Shown piece by piece: positions 1-6,378 of a DNA stretch of 10,000 bases. The notes under the pieces were generated by a model. It was not told where the DNA came from. It made no database searches and saw only the letters and a program-made list of their open reading frames with translations. Location of the stretch: the NCBI RefSeq assembly GCF_020217005.1, contig NZ_JAIWOI010000100.1, forward strand, positions 1 to 10,000, read 5' to 3'. This stretch comes from Rheinheimera sp. (GTDB lineage Bacteria; Pseudomonadota; Gammaproteobacteria; Enterobacterales; Alteromonadaceae). How positions within the stretch are numbered: the first letter of the stretch is position 1; the number at the start of each line of letters is the position of its first letter. The translations under genes were made by a program, and so were the position numbers.

Positions 1-45
1 TTATCAGGCACCAACGCTGTACCCATTAAAGGTTGCGGCATTTAA
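1..45 (+). CDS. pilA: C-terminal end of a probable type IV major pilin (partial)
   Basis: Frame 1 reads LSGTNAVPIKGCGI followed by a TAA stop at 43-45; everything upstream lies outside the window. A short tail with a single cysteine three residues from the end fits the C-terminal disulfide (D-) region of type IVa pilins. The fragment sits directly before a strong terminator and then pilB-pilC-pilD, where pilA usually lies. Only 14 residues are visible, so the assignment rests mainly on gene order. It could instead be the end of another pilin-like or unrelated secreted protein. Confidence 0.55.
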   Translation, partial: LSGTNAVPIKGCGI

Positions 46-63
46 CTGCTGGTATTTGCACTG

Positions 64-88
64 AAAACGGCCCTGATGGGCCGTTTTT
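64..88 (+). terminator. Rho-independent terminator after the pilin gene
   Basis: A perfect 10-bp stem is formed by AAAACGGCCC (64-73) and GGGCCGTTTT (78-87), with a TGAT loop and one further T before CT. It lies 18 nt after the stop codon of the upstream reading frame. It separates the pilin transcript from pilB, which fits the common pattern of a highly expressed pilin followed by lower readthrough, or separate expression, of pilBCD. The A-rich 5' arm would also give a T-run on the opposite strand, but no minus-strand gene ends here. Confidence 0.9.
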
Positions 89-139
89 CTCTCGCTCAAA
101 CCGCCACAGGATAAAGCCAGCTTCACCTTCGGACTATGT

Positions 140-1861
140 ATGGCATTAAACCCAAGTTCCATTTTGTTAAAACGTTTGCAGCAAGCTAATCTGGTAGACC
201 CACAAGTCACTGCCCGGATGCTGCAGGAAAAGAGTCATCAATATCAAACCATCGCTGATTTACTGATCGGTGAAAAACTGATCCAGTCTAAAGTGCTGGC
301 AGAGGCTGCTGCATCTTTTACCTTACACAGTTGTATGGATTTAGATTTTTTCGATATCAACGCCATTCCCGAACAACTACGTAATGAAAAACTGATACGC
401 AAGCACCATATTCTACCGCTGAGTAAAAGACATAAGACGTTATTTCTGGCGGTGGTTGACCCCACCGATATGACCTCAGTTGAAGATTTTGAATTTAATA
501 CTGGTCTGAATGCCGAAATGGTCGTCGTGGAGTTCGATAAGCTCCACAAAGCAATAGATAAACTCTTTGATACCACAGCCACTGATAGCTTTACCGACAC
601 CCAATGGGATTTAGCCAAGATGGGCCTGGCGGGCGGCGAGGAAGAAGACACAAAAACTGTTGGCTCAGACAGTGAAGACCAACCTATCATTACATTTATC
701 AATAAAATGCTGCATGACGCCATTCGTAAAGGCGCATCAGACCTACATTTTGAACCTTACGAAAAAAGCTACCGTATCCGTTTTCGTATCGATGGTATTT
801 TGCACGAAGTAGCCTCACCTCCTGTGGCCTTATCTACCCGCCTTTCTGCACGGCTAAAAGTGATGTCCCGTCTGGATATTGCGGAAAAGCGTGTACCGCA
901 GGATGGCCGAATTAAGCTAAAACTGTCGCAGAAAAAGTCGATCGACTTTCGTGTCAGCACCTTGCCTACCTTGTGGGGCGAAAAAATAGTGATGCGGATC
1001 CTGGATTCCGACAGCGCCATGTTGGGAATAGATGTGCTTGGCTATGAAGCGGAGCAAAAGCAACTCTATCTGCAAGCGCTGGCACAACCTCAAGGCATGA
1101 TTCTGGTAACAGGTCCTACAGGTTCGGGTAAAACTGTATCTCTGTACACCGGTCTGAATATCCTTAATACCGAAGAAACCAATATTTCCACCGCTGAAGA
1201 CCCAGTCGAAATTAATCTGCCGGGAATCAATCAGGTTCAGGTTAATCCAAGGGCTGGCCTGACATTTCCTTCCGCACTCAAAGCTTTTTTACGGCAGGAC
1301 CCAGATGTCATTATGGTTGGGGAGATCCGTGATCTGGAGACCGCAGAAATTGCGATTAAAGCCGCCCAAACCGGTCATTTGGTGTTAAGCACTTTGCATA
1401 CAAACTCAGCACCTGAAACCTTAACCCGACTGCTGAATATGGGAGTACCAGCCTACAACGTTGCCAGTTCAGTCACACTGATTATTGCTCAGCGCCTGGC
1501 GCGACGTTTATGCAATCACTGCAAAACAGCTGAACAGATCCCGGAGCAGGAAGCGGTAAGACAAGGCTTTTCTGTCTCTCAACTGCAGCAATTAAAACTG
1601 TTTAAACCTGTAGGTTGTGACCATTGCACCGGCGGCTACAAAGGTCGTTTAGGCATTTATGAAGTCATGCCCATTACAGGCCAAATTGCAGCCAAAATTA
1701 TGGCGGGTGCCAACTCACTGGATATTGCAGCTCAGGCGCAACTTGAAGGTTTTCCAAACTTACGCCAGTCGGCGCTGAAAAAAGCAGCGGCGGGTCTGAC
1801 CAGCCTTGCCGAAGTGAACAGAGTCACAAACGCTACCGACCATAACACAGGCAAGGACTAA
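140..1861 (+). CDS. pilB: Type IVa pilus extension ATPase PilB
   Basis: Cytoplasmic hexameric ATPase that powers pilin polymerisation at the inner-membrane base of the type IV pilus. The 573-residue length is normal for PilB. The N-terminal ~150 residues resemble the MshEN/T2SSE-N regulatory domain; the rest is the GspE/PilB motor. Visible motor motifs are Walker A GPTGSGKT (325-332), Asp box TAEDPVE (351-357), Walker [13 protein letters not shown] with Glu395, and His box [12 protein letters not shown] (411-422). A tetracysteine zinc site follows at Cys458, Cys461, Cys493 and Cys496. Presence of this C-X2-C-X31-C-X2-C site argues for an extension ATPase rather than the retraction ATPase PilT. 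ATG 140 is the first possible start in this frame after the terminator. Its ribosome site is weak (CGGA at 130-133), and another ATG at 136 is out of frame. A GspE homologue is the alternative, but pilC and pilD next door favour PilB. Confidence 0.96.
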   Translation: MALNPSSILLKRLQQANLVDPQVTARMLQEKSHQYQTIADLLIGEKLIQSKVLAEAAASFTLHSCMDLDFFDINAIPEQLRNEKLIRKHHILPLSKRHKTLFLAVVDPTDMTSVEDFEFNTGLNAEMVVVEFDKLHKAIDKLFDTTATDSFTDTQWDLAKMGLAGGEEEDTKTVGSDSEDQPIITFINKMLHDAIRKGASDLHFEPYEKSYRIRFRIDGILHEVASPPVALSTRLSARLKVMSRLDIAEKRVPQDGRIKLKLSQKKSIDFRVSTLPTLWGEKIVMRILDSDSAMLGIDVLGYEAEQKQLYLQALAQPQGMILVTGPTGSGKTVSLYTGLNILNTEETNISTAEDPVEINLPGINQVQVNPRAGLTFPSALKAFLRQDPDVIMVGEIRDLETAEIAIKAAQTGHLVLSTLHTNSAPETLTRLLNMGVPAYNVASSVTLIIAQRLARRLCNHCKTAEQIPEQEAVRQGFSVSQLQQLKLFKPVGCDHCTGGYKGRLGIYEVMPITGQIAAKIMAGANSLDIAAQAQLEGFPNLRQSALKKAAAGLTSLAEVNRVTNATDHNTGKD

Positions 1862-1865
1862 CATC

Positions 1866-3086
1866 ATGGCTGAAGTCAAAGTAAAACAGCTGGATATATT
1901 CCTCTGGAAAGGTATCAACCGAAGAGGTAAAACCAGCAACGGTGAAATCAGAGCAGGCTCTGTGGCTGAGGCAAAAGCATTACTGCGCCAACAAGGATTT
2001 ACACCATCTTCAGTCAAGAAAAAAAGCAAACCTCTGGCTTTTACCCAACCTTCGATTAAATCGTCTGACATTTCGGTTGTGACCAGACAAATAGCCACTA
2101 TGTTAGGCGCTGGTGTGCCTTTAGTACAAAGTATTGATTTAATTGCCAGCGGAGCCAGCAATGAAACCTTACGCCAGTTGATGGCAAAAATCTCGGTCAA
2201 AGTGCAGGGCGGAACCCCTCTATCTGAAGTGTTGAGAGAGCATAGGGATTATTTTGATGAGCTGTACTGTGATTTGGTGAAATCCGGTGAACAGTCCGGT
2301 GCTTTGGACAGGATTTTTGACCGCATAGCCATATATAAAGAAAAAGCCGAAGCGCTGAAGTCTAAGATAAAAAAAGCTATGTTCTACCCCATAGCTGTCA
2401 TCGTAGTCGCAGGCATTGTAACCTCTATTTTATTAATTTTTGTGGTACCCCAATTTGCTGAAATTTTTGGCAGCATGGGCGCAGAATTGCCAGCCTTCAC
2501 TTTGTTTGTACTTGGAATTTCAGAGTTTATGCAGGCTAACTGGTATATAGCTTTGGCTGCGGTGATCTTAAGCGCAGTTGCAGTATCTAAATCCTACAAA
2601 AACAATCAGAGTTTTAAAGTTGCCGCAGACCATGGCATTTTAAAGCTGCCTATTGTTGGCATGATTTTAAACAAAGCGGCCGTGGCCCGTTATGCCCGCA
2701 CTTTGTCGACCACCTTTGCCGCCGGTGTTCCTTTGATTGAAGCTTTAGAGTCAGCGGCGGGCGCCGCAGGTAACGAAAAATACAGAGCCGCCATCTTATC
2801 GGTTCGTGAAGAAGTGGCAGCCGGTAACCAGATGCATCTGGCCATGAAAAATACCGCTGCTTTTCCTGAGATGGTGAATCAGATGGTGGCTATTGGTGAA
2901 GAGTCAGGCGCGCTGGACAGCATGCTGGCAAAAGTTGCCGCCATTTATGAACAGGAAGTGGATGATGCAGTCGATGGTCTGACTGCTTTACTCGAGCCCT
3001 TGATTATGGCCGTGTTAGGTGTCTTAATAGGCGGACTTATTATCGCTATGTATCTTCCGATCTTTCAACTGGGCAGTATTGTGTAA
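1866..3086 (+). CDS. pilC: Type IVa pilus inner-membrane platform protein PilC
   Basis: Polytopic inner-membrane protein on which PilB (and PilT, where present) acts to add or remove pilin subunits. The 406-residue length is typical. It has two T2SF/GspF-type domains, roughly residues 70-195 and 272-397. They carry the same signature in each copy: GEQSGALD at 141-148 and GEESGALD at 344-351. Hydrophobic segments are visible around 175-197 (after FYP 173-175), around 226-242, and at 376-400 near the C-terminus. A good Shine-Dalgarno AAGGA (1853-1857) inside the end of pilB lies 8 nt before the ATG, and the intergenic gap is only 4 nt, so the two genes are cotranscribed and probably translationally linked. 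No anomalies were seen. Confidence 0.96.
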   Translation: MAEVKVKQLDIFLWKGINRRGKTSNGEIRAGSVAEAKALLRQQGFTPSSVKKKSKPLAFTQPSIKSSDISVVTRQIATMLGAGVPLVQSIDLIASGASNETLRQLMAKISVKVQGGTPLSEVLREHRDYFDELYCDLVKSGEQSGALDRIFDRIAIYKEKAEALKSKIKKAMFYPIAVIVVAGIVTSILLIFVVPQFAEIFGSMGAELPAFTLFVLGISEFMQANWYIALAAVILSAVAVSKSYKNNQSFKVAADHGILKLPIVGMILNKAAVARYARTLSTTFAAGVPLIEALESAAGAAGNEKYRAAILSVREEVAAGNQMHLAMKNTAAFPEMVNQMVAIGEESGALDSMLAKVAAIYEQEVDDAVDGLTALLEPLIMAVLGVLIGGLIIAMYLPIFQLGSIV

Positions 3087-3967
3087 TGGATTTTTTCTCT
3101 CCCTTAGTGCAGGCATTTCAACAGTCCTCACTAACTTTTTATATAGTTGTCACCGTTTTTGGCCTCGCCGTTGGTAGTTTTCTGAATGTGGTCATTTATC
3201 GCTTACCTAAAATGATGGAGCTGGCATGGCAGCAGGACTATCAACAGTACTTCAACCAAGATGCTGAACCACCCAAAACCAAATTTAATCTGGCGTTGCC
3301 ACATTCACACTGTCCTAAATGCCAGCATCAGCTGTCAGCTTTAGATAATATTCCTATCATCAGCTGGTTGCTGCTGAAAGCTAAATGCCGTTACTGTAAA
3401 ACTGCTATCAGTGTTCGTTATCCTGCCATTGAAGCATTTACGGGCCTGCTTTCCCTGATGGTCGCCATGCATTTTGGTGTATCAGAACAAACGCTGATTT
3501 ATCTTTTCGTGACCTGGTGCCTGATTGCCCTGTCTTTTATTGATATAGACAAAATGCTACTGCCGGATCAGATCACCCAACCTTTGCTTTGGTTTGCCCT
3601 TTTACTCAGTGTCACAGGTTATACAGTGGCTCCGACGGACTCGCTGATAGGTGCGGCAGCCGGATATCTGAGTTTATGGTCTGTGTTCTGGTTGTTTAAG
3701 CTGGTGACAGGCAAAGAAGGCATGGGTTATGGTGATTTTAAACTGCTGGCCATTTTTGGAGCCTTACTCGGCTGGCAGTTATTACCACTGATTATTTTAT
3801 TGTCTTCAGTCGTAGGCGCTGTGTTTGGATCTCTGATGCTATTGCTGCAGGGGAAAAACAAAGCGACTCCGATTCCTTTTGGGCCTTACATCGCTGCTGC
3901 AGGATGGCTTGCCATTTTATGGGGTAAAGATATTACGGCCTGGTATCTGGGGACTATGGGTTTATAA
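3086..3967 (+). CDS. pilD: Type IV prepilin peptidase / N-methyltransferase PilD (A24 family)
   Basis: Inner-membrane aspartic peptidase that removes the short positively charged leader of prepilins and pseudopilins and methylates the new N-terminal residue. The 293-residue length is typical. Motif VGSFLNVVIYRLP (29-41) is the conserved N-terminal signature. The cytoplasmic loop carries two CxxC pairs (Cys76/Cys79 and Cys101/Cys104), the zinc-binding arrangement of bifunctional PilD/XcpA enzymes. Both catalytic aspartates are present: Asp153 in FIDIDKMLLPD and Asp217 in the GYGD motif. Several membrane helices follow to the C-terminus, with the conserved IPFGPYIA at 263-270. The ATG overlaps the pilC TAA by one base (TAATG), a stop/start arrangement that suggests coupled translation. 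It may also serve a type II secretion system elsewhere in the genome; that cannot be seen here. Confidence 0.97.
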   Translation: MDFFSPLVQAFQQSSLTFYIVVTVFGLAVGSFLNVVIYRLPKMMELAWQQDYQQYFNQDAEPPKTKFNLALPHSHCPKCQHQLSALDNIPIISWLLLKAKCRYCKTAISVRYPAIEAFTGLLSLMVAMHFGVSEQTLIYLFVTWCLIALSFIDIDKMLLPDQITQPLLWFALLLSVTGYTVAPTDSLIGAAAGYLSLWSVFWLFKLVTGKEGMGYGDFKLLAIFGALLGWQLLPLIILLSSVVGAVFGSLMLLLQGKNKATPIPFGPYIAAAGWLAILWGKDITAWYLGTMGL

Positions 3968-3987
3968 AGAATGAGGCAATCTGTTGT

Positions 3988-4605
3988 ATGTCTGACTATA
4001 TAGTAGGCCTGACCGGCGGTATAGGCAGCGGCAAAACCACAGTCGCCAATTTGTTTCATGATTTAGGTGTCCAAAGTGTGGATGCCGATTTGGTCGCGCG
4101 AGAGGTTGTGATGCCAGGAGAAGCTGCACTTGATGCCATAGTGCAGCATTTTGGTCAGTCAATACTACATAATGACGGACGACTGGATCGCGCTGCACTC
4201 AGAGCCAGGATATTTACTGATGATACAGAAAAGCAGTGGCTGAACCAGTTGTTGCACCCGCTCATTCGGCAGCGTTTACTGCAGCAACTCCGGATGTGCA
4301 CCACAAGTTATGCGCTGTTAATCGCGCCGTTGTTACTGGAAAACAAACTACAGGTTTACACCGACAGAGTACTGGTCGTAGATATACCACCAGAACTTCA
4401 ACTCAGCCGCACAGTGCAAAGAGATCAGGTGCCTGCTGAGCAAGTACAAAACATTCTGAACAGCCAACTTCCCAGAGCGGAGCGTCTGGCATTGGCAGAC
4501 GACATTCTGTTGAATACGGTGCAACTTTCTCAGCTTAAGCCTCAGGTCGAGCAACTACATCAGCGTTATCAGCAGTTTGCTAAGGAAAAACTAGCAAAAA
4601 TCTGA
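3988..4605 (+). CDS. coaE: Dephospho-CoA kinase
   Basis: Cytosolic P-loop kinase that phosphorylates the ribose 3'-hydroxyl of dephospho-CoA, the last step of coenzyme A synthesis. The 205-residue length fits the family. Walker A GGIGSGKT lies at residues 10-17; VDADLVAREV (31-40) is the conserved substrate-side motif. LLHPLIR (88-94), APLLLE (113-118), DRVLVVD (126-132) and the C-terminal ADDILLN (170-176) are all recognisable CoaE signatures. ATG 3988 is 20 nt after the pilD stop, with TGAGG at 3972-3976, an acceptable though rather distant ribosome site (11 nt). The product is not part of the pilus machinery; its position behind pilD is a conserved neighbourhood in gammaproteobacteria and probably reflects readthrough of the same transcript. 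Confidence 0.97.
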   Translation: MSDYIVGLTGGIGSGKTTVANLFHDLGVQSVDADLVAREVVMPGEAALDAIVQHFGQSILHNDGRLDRAALRARIFTDDTEKQWLNQLLHPLIRQRLLQQLRMCTTSYALLIAPLLLENKLQVYTDRVLVVDIPPELQLSRTVQRDQVPAEQVQNILNSQLPRAERLALADDILLNTVQLSQLKPQVEQLHQRYQQFAKEKLAKI

Positions 4606-4624
4606 ACTTAGGTTTATCGTAATG

Positions 4625-4643
4625 AACATTGTTAACAAATGTT
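4625..4643. promoter_or_regulatory. Operator-like palindrome just before zapD
   Basis: TTGTTAACAA (4629-4638) is a perfect 10-bp palindrome. Skipping one unpaired A at 4639, it extends to AACA (4625-4628) paired with TGTT (4640-4643). It lies in the 44-bp coaE-zapD gap and ends 6 nt before the zapD ATG, exactly where a ribosome binding site is expected. No purine-rich Shine-Dalgarno is visible there. It could be a protein-binding operator or chance in an AT-rich gap; no regulator is indicated by the sequence. Confidence 0.25.
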
Positions 4644-4649
4644 TCAGTT

Positions 4650-5396
4650 ATGACCTCAATCATTTACGAACATCCGCTGAACGAAAAAGTAAGGACCTAT
4701 TTAAGGGTTGAATACTTATTTCAGCAGGTTACTAAGTTGCTGCCGCTGGAAACAGAATGGCAGCAGCAAGGTTTTTTTACGTCGTTGTTTTCGTTGATTG
4801 AGGTTTTAGAGCGTAACGATGTTCGTCCGGATCTGATTAAAGACGTAGAGCGCTGCGAATCGGCATTGGTCAATTGGTCACGTCATCCGTCAATTTCTGA
4901 TGATATGTTGCAAAGCATGTTGCAAAAAGCTGTGCGATTGCAAAGCGACCTACTACGTTGTGGCAAGTTTGCCGCCAGCCTGAAAGAAGACAAATTCCTC
5001 GCCCCATTGCGACAGCGTTTTTTTATCCCCGGAGGCACTTGCTACTTTGATTTGCCTCAACTGCAATACTGGTATTCTCAACCATTAGTTCAACGCAAAA
5101 AGTCCGCTCAAGACTGGCTGGACCAATTGTTTTTGGTTGAAACAGCCATCTCTTACGTACTGACCTTTATTCGTGAACGCGGACAATTTCAGTCCCTAGT
5201 TGCCGAAAATGGCTTTTTCCAAAGTAATACTGAACAATTTGAACTGCTACGTATCGACTATTCGATGGAATACCAAAGCTACCCAACCATTAGTGGCAAC
5301 AGATACAGGTACGCGATACGTTTTATGCAGCTCTGTGATAGTCTGGGTCGCACCACTATAGATAAAGCTATTCCCTTTAAACTCGCTTGTTGTTAA
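4650..5396 (+). CDS. zapD: Cell division protein ZapD (FtsZ-bundling)
   Basis: Cytoplasmic protein (DUF1342/YacF family) that binds the FtsZ C-terminal tail and cross-links FtsZ filaments at midcell. From ATG 4650 it is 248 residues, close to the ~247 of E. coli ZapD, and starts MTSIIYEHPLNEKVRTYLR, matching the family's conserved N-terminal EHPLNEK-R-(W/Y)LR pattern. A TTG at 4629 would add seven residues not seen in the family and was rejected. The C-terminus shows the family's conserved end (IRFM followed by a charged linker and KLACC). There is no clear Shine-Dalgarno; the upstream gap is taken up by a palindrome. The gene lies between coaE and yacG in the same direction, the order also known from E. 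coli, and is probably cotranscribed with coaE. Confidence 0.94.
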   Translation: MTSIIYEHPLNEKVRTYLRVEYLFQQVTKLLPLETEWQQQGFFTSLFSLIEVLERNDVRPDLIKDVERCESALVNWSRHPSISDDMLQSMLQKAVRLQSDLLRCGKFAASLKEDKFLAPLRQRFFIPGGTCYFDLPQLQYWYSQPLVQRKKSAQDWLDQLFLVETAISYVLTFIRERGQFQSLVAENGFFQSNTEQFELLRIDYSMEYQSYPTISGNRYRYAIRFMQLCDSLGRTTIDKAIPFKLACC

Positions 5397-5426
5397 GCCA
5401 TTCTGCTGATGCCTTCTCATTCGAGA

Positions 5427-5466
5427 CAGGCGAGGATAAAGCACCGCCCCACTATTTGCTCGCCTG
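5427..5466. repeat. 8-bp inverted repeat in the zapD-yacG gap
   Basis: CAGGCGAG (5427-5434) is the perfect reverse complement of CTCGCCTG (5459-5466), with 24 nt between. The 128-bp gap between zapD and yacG (5397-5524) holds no gene. The repeat could form a long-loop hairpin in the yacG leader or be a spaced operator. There is no T-run after it, so it is not a standard terminator. A TACACT at 5484-5489 resembles a -10 box, but no -35 at proper spacing was found, so no promoter is called. Confidence 0.3.
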
Positions 5467-5524
5467 AAATCTGCAGACTGCGGTACACTAGCGCACTTTT
5501 GAATTTGCTTCCGGAGTACGCCTT

Positions 5525-5755
5525 ATGGCCACTATCGTCAAATGCCCTACCTGCCAGAAAGATGTCGTATGGGGTCCAGAGTCTGCTTTCAGGCCTTTTT
5601 GTTCTGACCGTTGCCGTTTAATAGATTTGGGCGCCTGGGCCAATGAAGAACACAAAATACCGGATAAAGGCCGTGCCGACTTACCACTGTCTGAGCAGCA
5701 GTTAGAACAGTTAGAGAATGAGTTACTTGAGCAGGATAACGAGTTCTTTAAATAA
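5525..5755 (+). CDS. yacG: DNA gyrase inhibitor YacG (zinc-finger protein)
   Basis: Small zinc-binding protein that, in E. coli, binds GyrB and inhibits gyrase. At 76 residues it is slightly longer than the ~65 of E. coli. The four zinc ligands are in place: Cys7 and Cys10 (CPTC), then Cys26 and Cys30 (CSDRC), followed by the conserved RLIDLGAW (31-38) and a Glu-rich C-terminal tail. A good ribosome site, GGAG at 5513-5516, sits 8 nt before the ATG. The gene follows zapD after 128 bp. Its TAA stop (5753-5755) coincides with the left junction of an ERIC-like element. In the inferred state before insertion the frame would end in TAG at the same codon, so the protein length is unaffected. Confidence 0.95.
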   Translation: MATIVKCPTCQKDVVWGPESAFRPFCSDRCRLIDLGAWANEEHKIPDKGRADLPLSEQQLEQLENELLEQDNEFFK

Positions 5756-5878
5756 TCCCCGTCGTACTTGAAGCCGCAGCTTTGTTGACTGCGTGCTCTC
5801 GCCCCAGTCACATAGACAACTATGCTCCTGGGGTCTCGCTCACTTGTCGTCGCGCTGCAACTCCAATTACTTAGGGGA
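5755..5878. repeat. ERIC-like (IRU) intergenic imperfect palindrome, apparently complete
   Basis: The outer ends are inverted: ATCCCC at 5755-5760 and GGGGAT at 5874-5879. Inside them GCAGC (5776-5780) pairs with GCTGC (5854-5858). The core is a strong hairpin: CCCCAG (5802-5807) with CTGGGG (5828-5833), and CATAG (5811-5815) with CTATG (5820-5824) around an ACAA loop. The core words CCCCAGTCAC and GCTCCTGGGG, the arm GTCGTACTTGAAGC and the end CTGCAACTCCAATTA match my recollection of the ERIC consensus and the standard ERIC primer sites. Length (~124 bp) agrees with the 126-127 bp family. TA dinucleotides at 5753-5754 and 5879-5880 fit the family's reported TA target duplication. It encodes no protein and is presumably moved in trans. 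It lies between convergent genes and would fold in yacG readthrough RNA, where it may affect mRNA 3' end stability. Confidence 0.88.
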
Positions 5879-5911
5879 TAGAATAAAAAATTGCCTGGAG
5901 CAATGTTTAAC

Positions 5912-5957
5912 AACGCGAAGCGTTGGCCCTTTAGGGAGAGCGCCATGGATGGTGGCG
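5912..5957. repeat. Cluster of three short palindromes, possible dispersed intergenic repeat
   Basis: Three small hairpins follow one another: AACGC-GAA-GCGTT (5912-5924), CCCT-TT-AGGG (5927-5936) and CGCCA (5941-5945) with TGGCG (5953-5957). The block fills the gap between the ERIC-like element and the mutT terminator. Read on the + strand it also forms a 20-codon frame (ATG 5903 to TAA 5960-5962). I recall similar GAGAGCGCCATGGATGG-type sequence between genes in marine gammaproteobacteria, but this is unverified. No function is claimed. Confidence 0.4.
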
Positions 5958-5960
5958 AAT

Positions 5961-5982
5961 AAAAAGGGCGCTATCAGCGCCC
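5961..5982 (-). terminator. Rho-independent terminator of the secA-mutT transcript
   Basis: On the minus strand, GGGCGCT (5982-5976) and AGCGCCC (5972-5966) form a perfect 7-bp GC-rich stem with a 3-nt loop, followed by TTTTT (5965-5961). The last two sense codons of mutT and its TGA stop (5974-5976) lie within the 5' stem and loop, so coding sequence and terminator overlap. On the plus strand the hairpin is followed by AAATTCAG, so it is unlikely to terminate the yacG transcript well. Confidence 0.9.
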
Positions 5983-6375
5983 AAATTCAGTAAGAAGTTT
6001 ATCTAGAATCGGCTGATTGGCATCAGGAAACTGATACTGGTTAAGCTCCGACAAAGGCACCCAGCGCACAGGTTGTCCTTCCAGACCTTTAGCTTCGCCG
6101 TTAAACTGCTGCACCAGATGAATATCCAGTAACACTGTCTTTTCGGGATAGGCATACTGCAGTTCAAACCATGGGCTTGACGCTGCAATATCCAGATCCA
6201 CTTCTTCTTTCAGTTCACGTGCTAATGCTTGTGCTGTCGTTTCACCAGCTTCCACTTTGCCGCCAGGAAACTCCCAGCGACCGCCCTGATGCAATTTGTC
6301 AGGACGCAACGCCAACAGCACTTGCTGGTCTTTTAAAATGACACCTACTGCGACATGAACCACTTTCAGCGTCAT
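5974..6375 (-). CDS. mutT: 8-oxo-dGTP pyrophosphatase MutT (Nudix hydrolase)
   Basis: Cytosolic Nudix hydrolase that cleaves oxidised 8-oxo-(d)GTP to the monophosphate, preventing A:T to C:G transversions. The 133-residue length is close to E. coli MutT (~129). The Nudix box runs from Gly39 to Leu61, with Glu45, Arg53, Glu54, Glu57 and Glu58 at the metal-binding positions (RELKEE at 53-58). The conserved glycine near the end of the box is Asp60 here. The preceding GGRWEFPGGK (31-40) is typical of MutT. The ATG lies only 3 nt after the secA stop codon, with no strong Shine-Dalgarno (GGTTTAAG overlaps the end of secA), so translation is probably coupled to secA. The adjacency secA-mutT is shared with E. 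coli. A broader-specificity Nudix enzyme is the alternative, but context supports MutT. Confidence 0.93.
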   Translation of the reverse strand: MTLKVVHVAVGVILKDQQVLLALRPDKLHQGGRWEFPGGKVEAGETTAQALARELKEEVDLDIAASSPWFELQYAYPEKTVLLDIHLVQQFNGEAKGLEGQPVRWVPLSELNQYQFPDANQPILDKLLTEFGR

Positions 6376-6378
6376 GAC

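Noticed and set aside
244..723. Minus-strand open frame of 159 codons inside pilB
   Set aside because: It is serine-rich sequence typical of an antisense shadow and lies fully within the conserved pilB frame.
4576..4598. Inverted repeat TTTGCTA / TAGCAAA at the end of coaE as a terminator
   Set aside because: The stem is AT-rich with a 9-nt loop, lies within coding sequence and has no T-run after it.
4629..4649. TTG at 4629 as the zapD start
   Set aside because: It would add seven residues absent from the family. ATG 4650 gives a 248-residue protein whose N-terminus aligns with known ZapD, and the TTG is part of a palindrome.
5456..5489. Sigma-70 promoter TTGCTC / TACACT before yacG
   Set aside because: The spacer would be 22 bp, too long for a standard promoter, and no better -35 was found.
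5488..5946. Long minus-strand open frame across yacG and the ERIC-like element
   Set aside because: It is antisense to a well-supported yacG and runs through a palindromic repeat. It shows no recognisable protein features and no convincing ribosome site.
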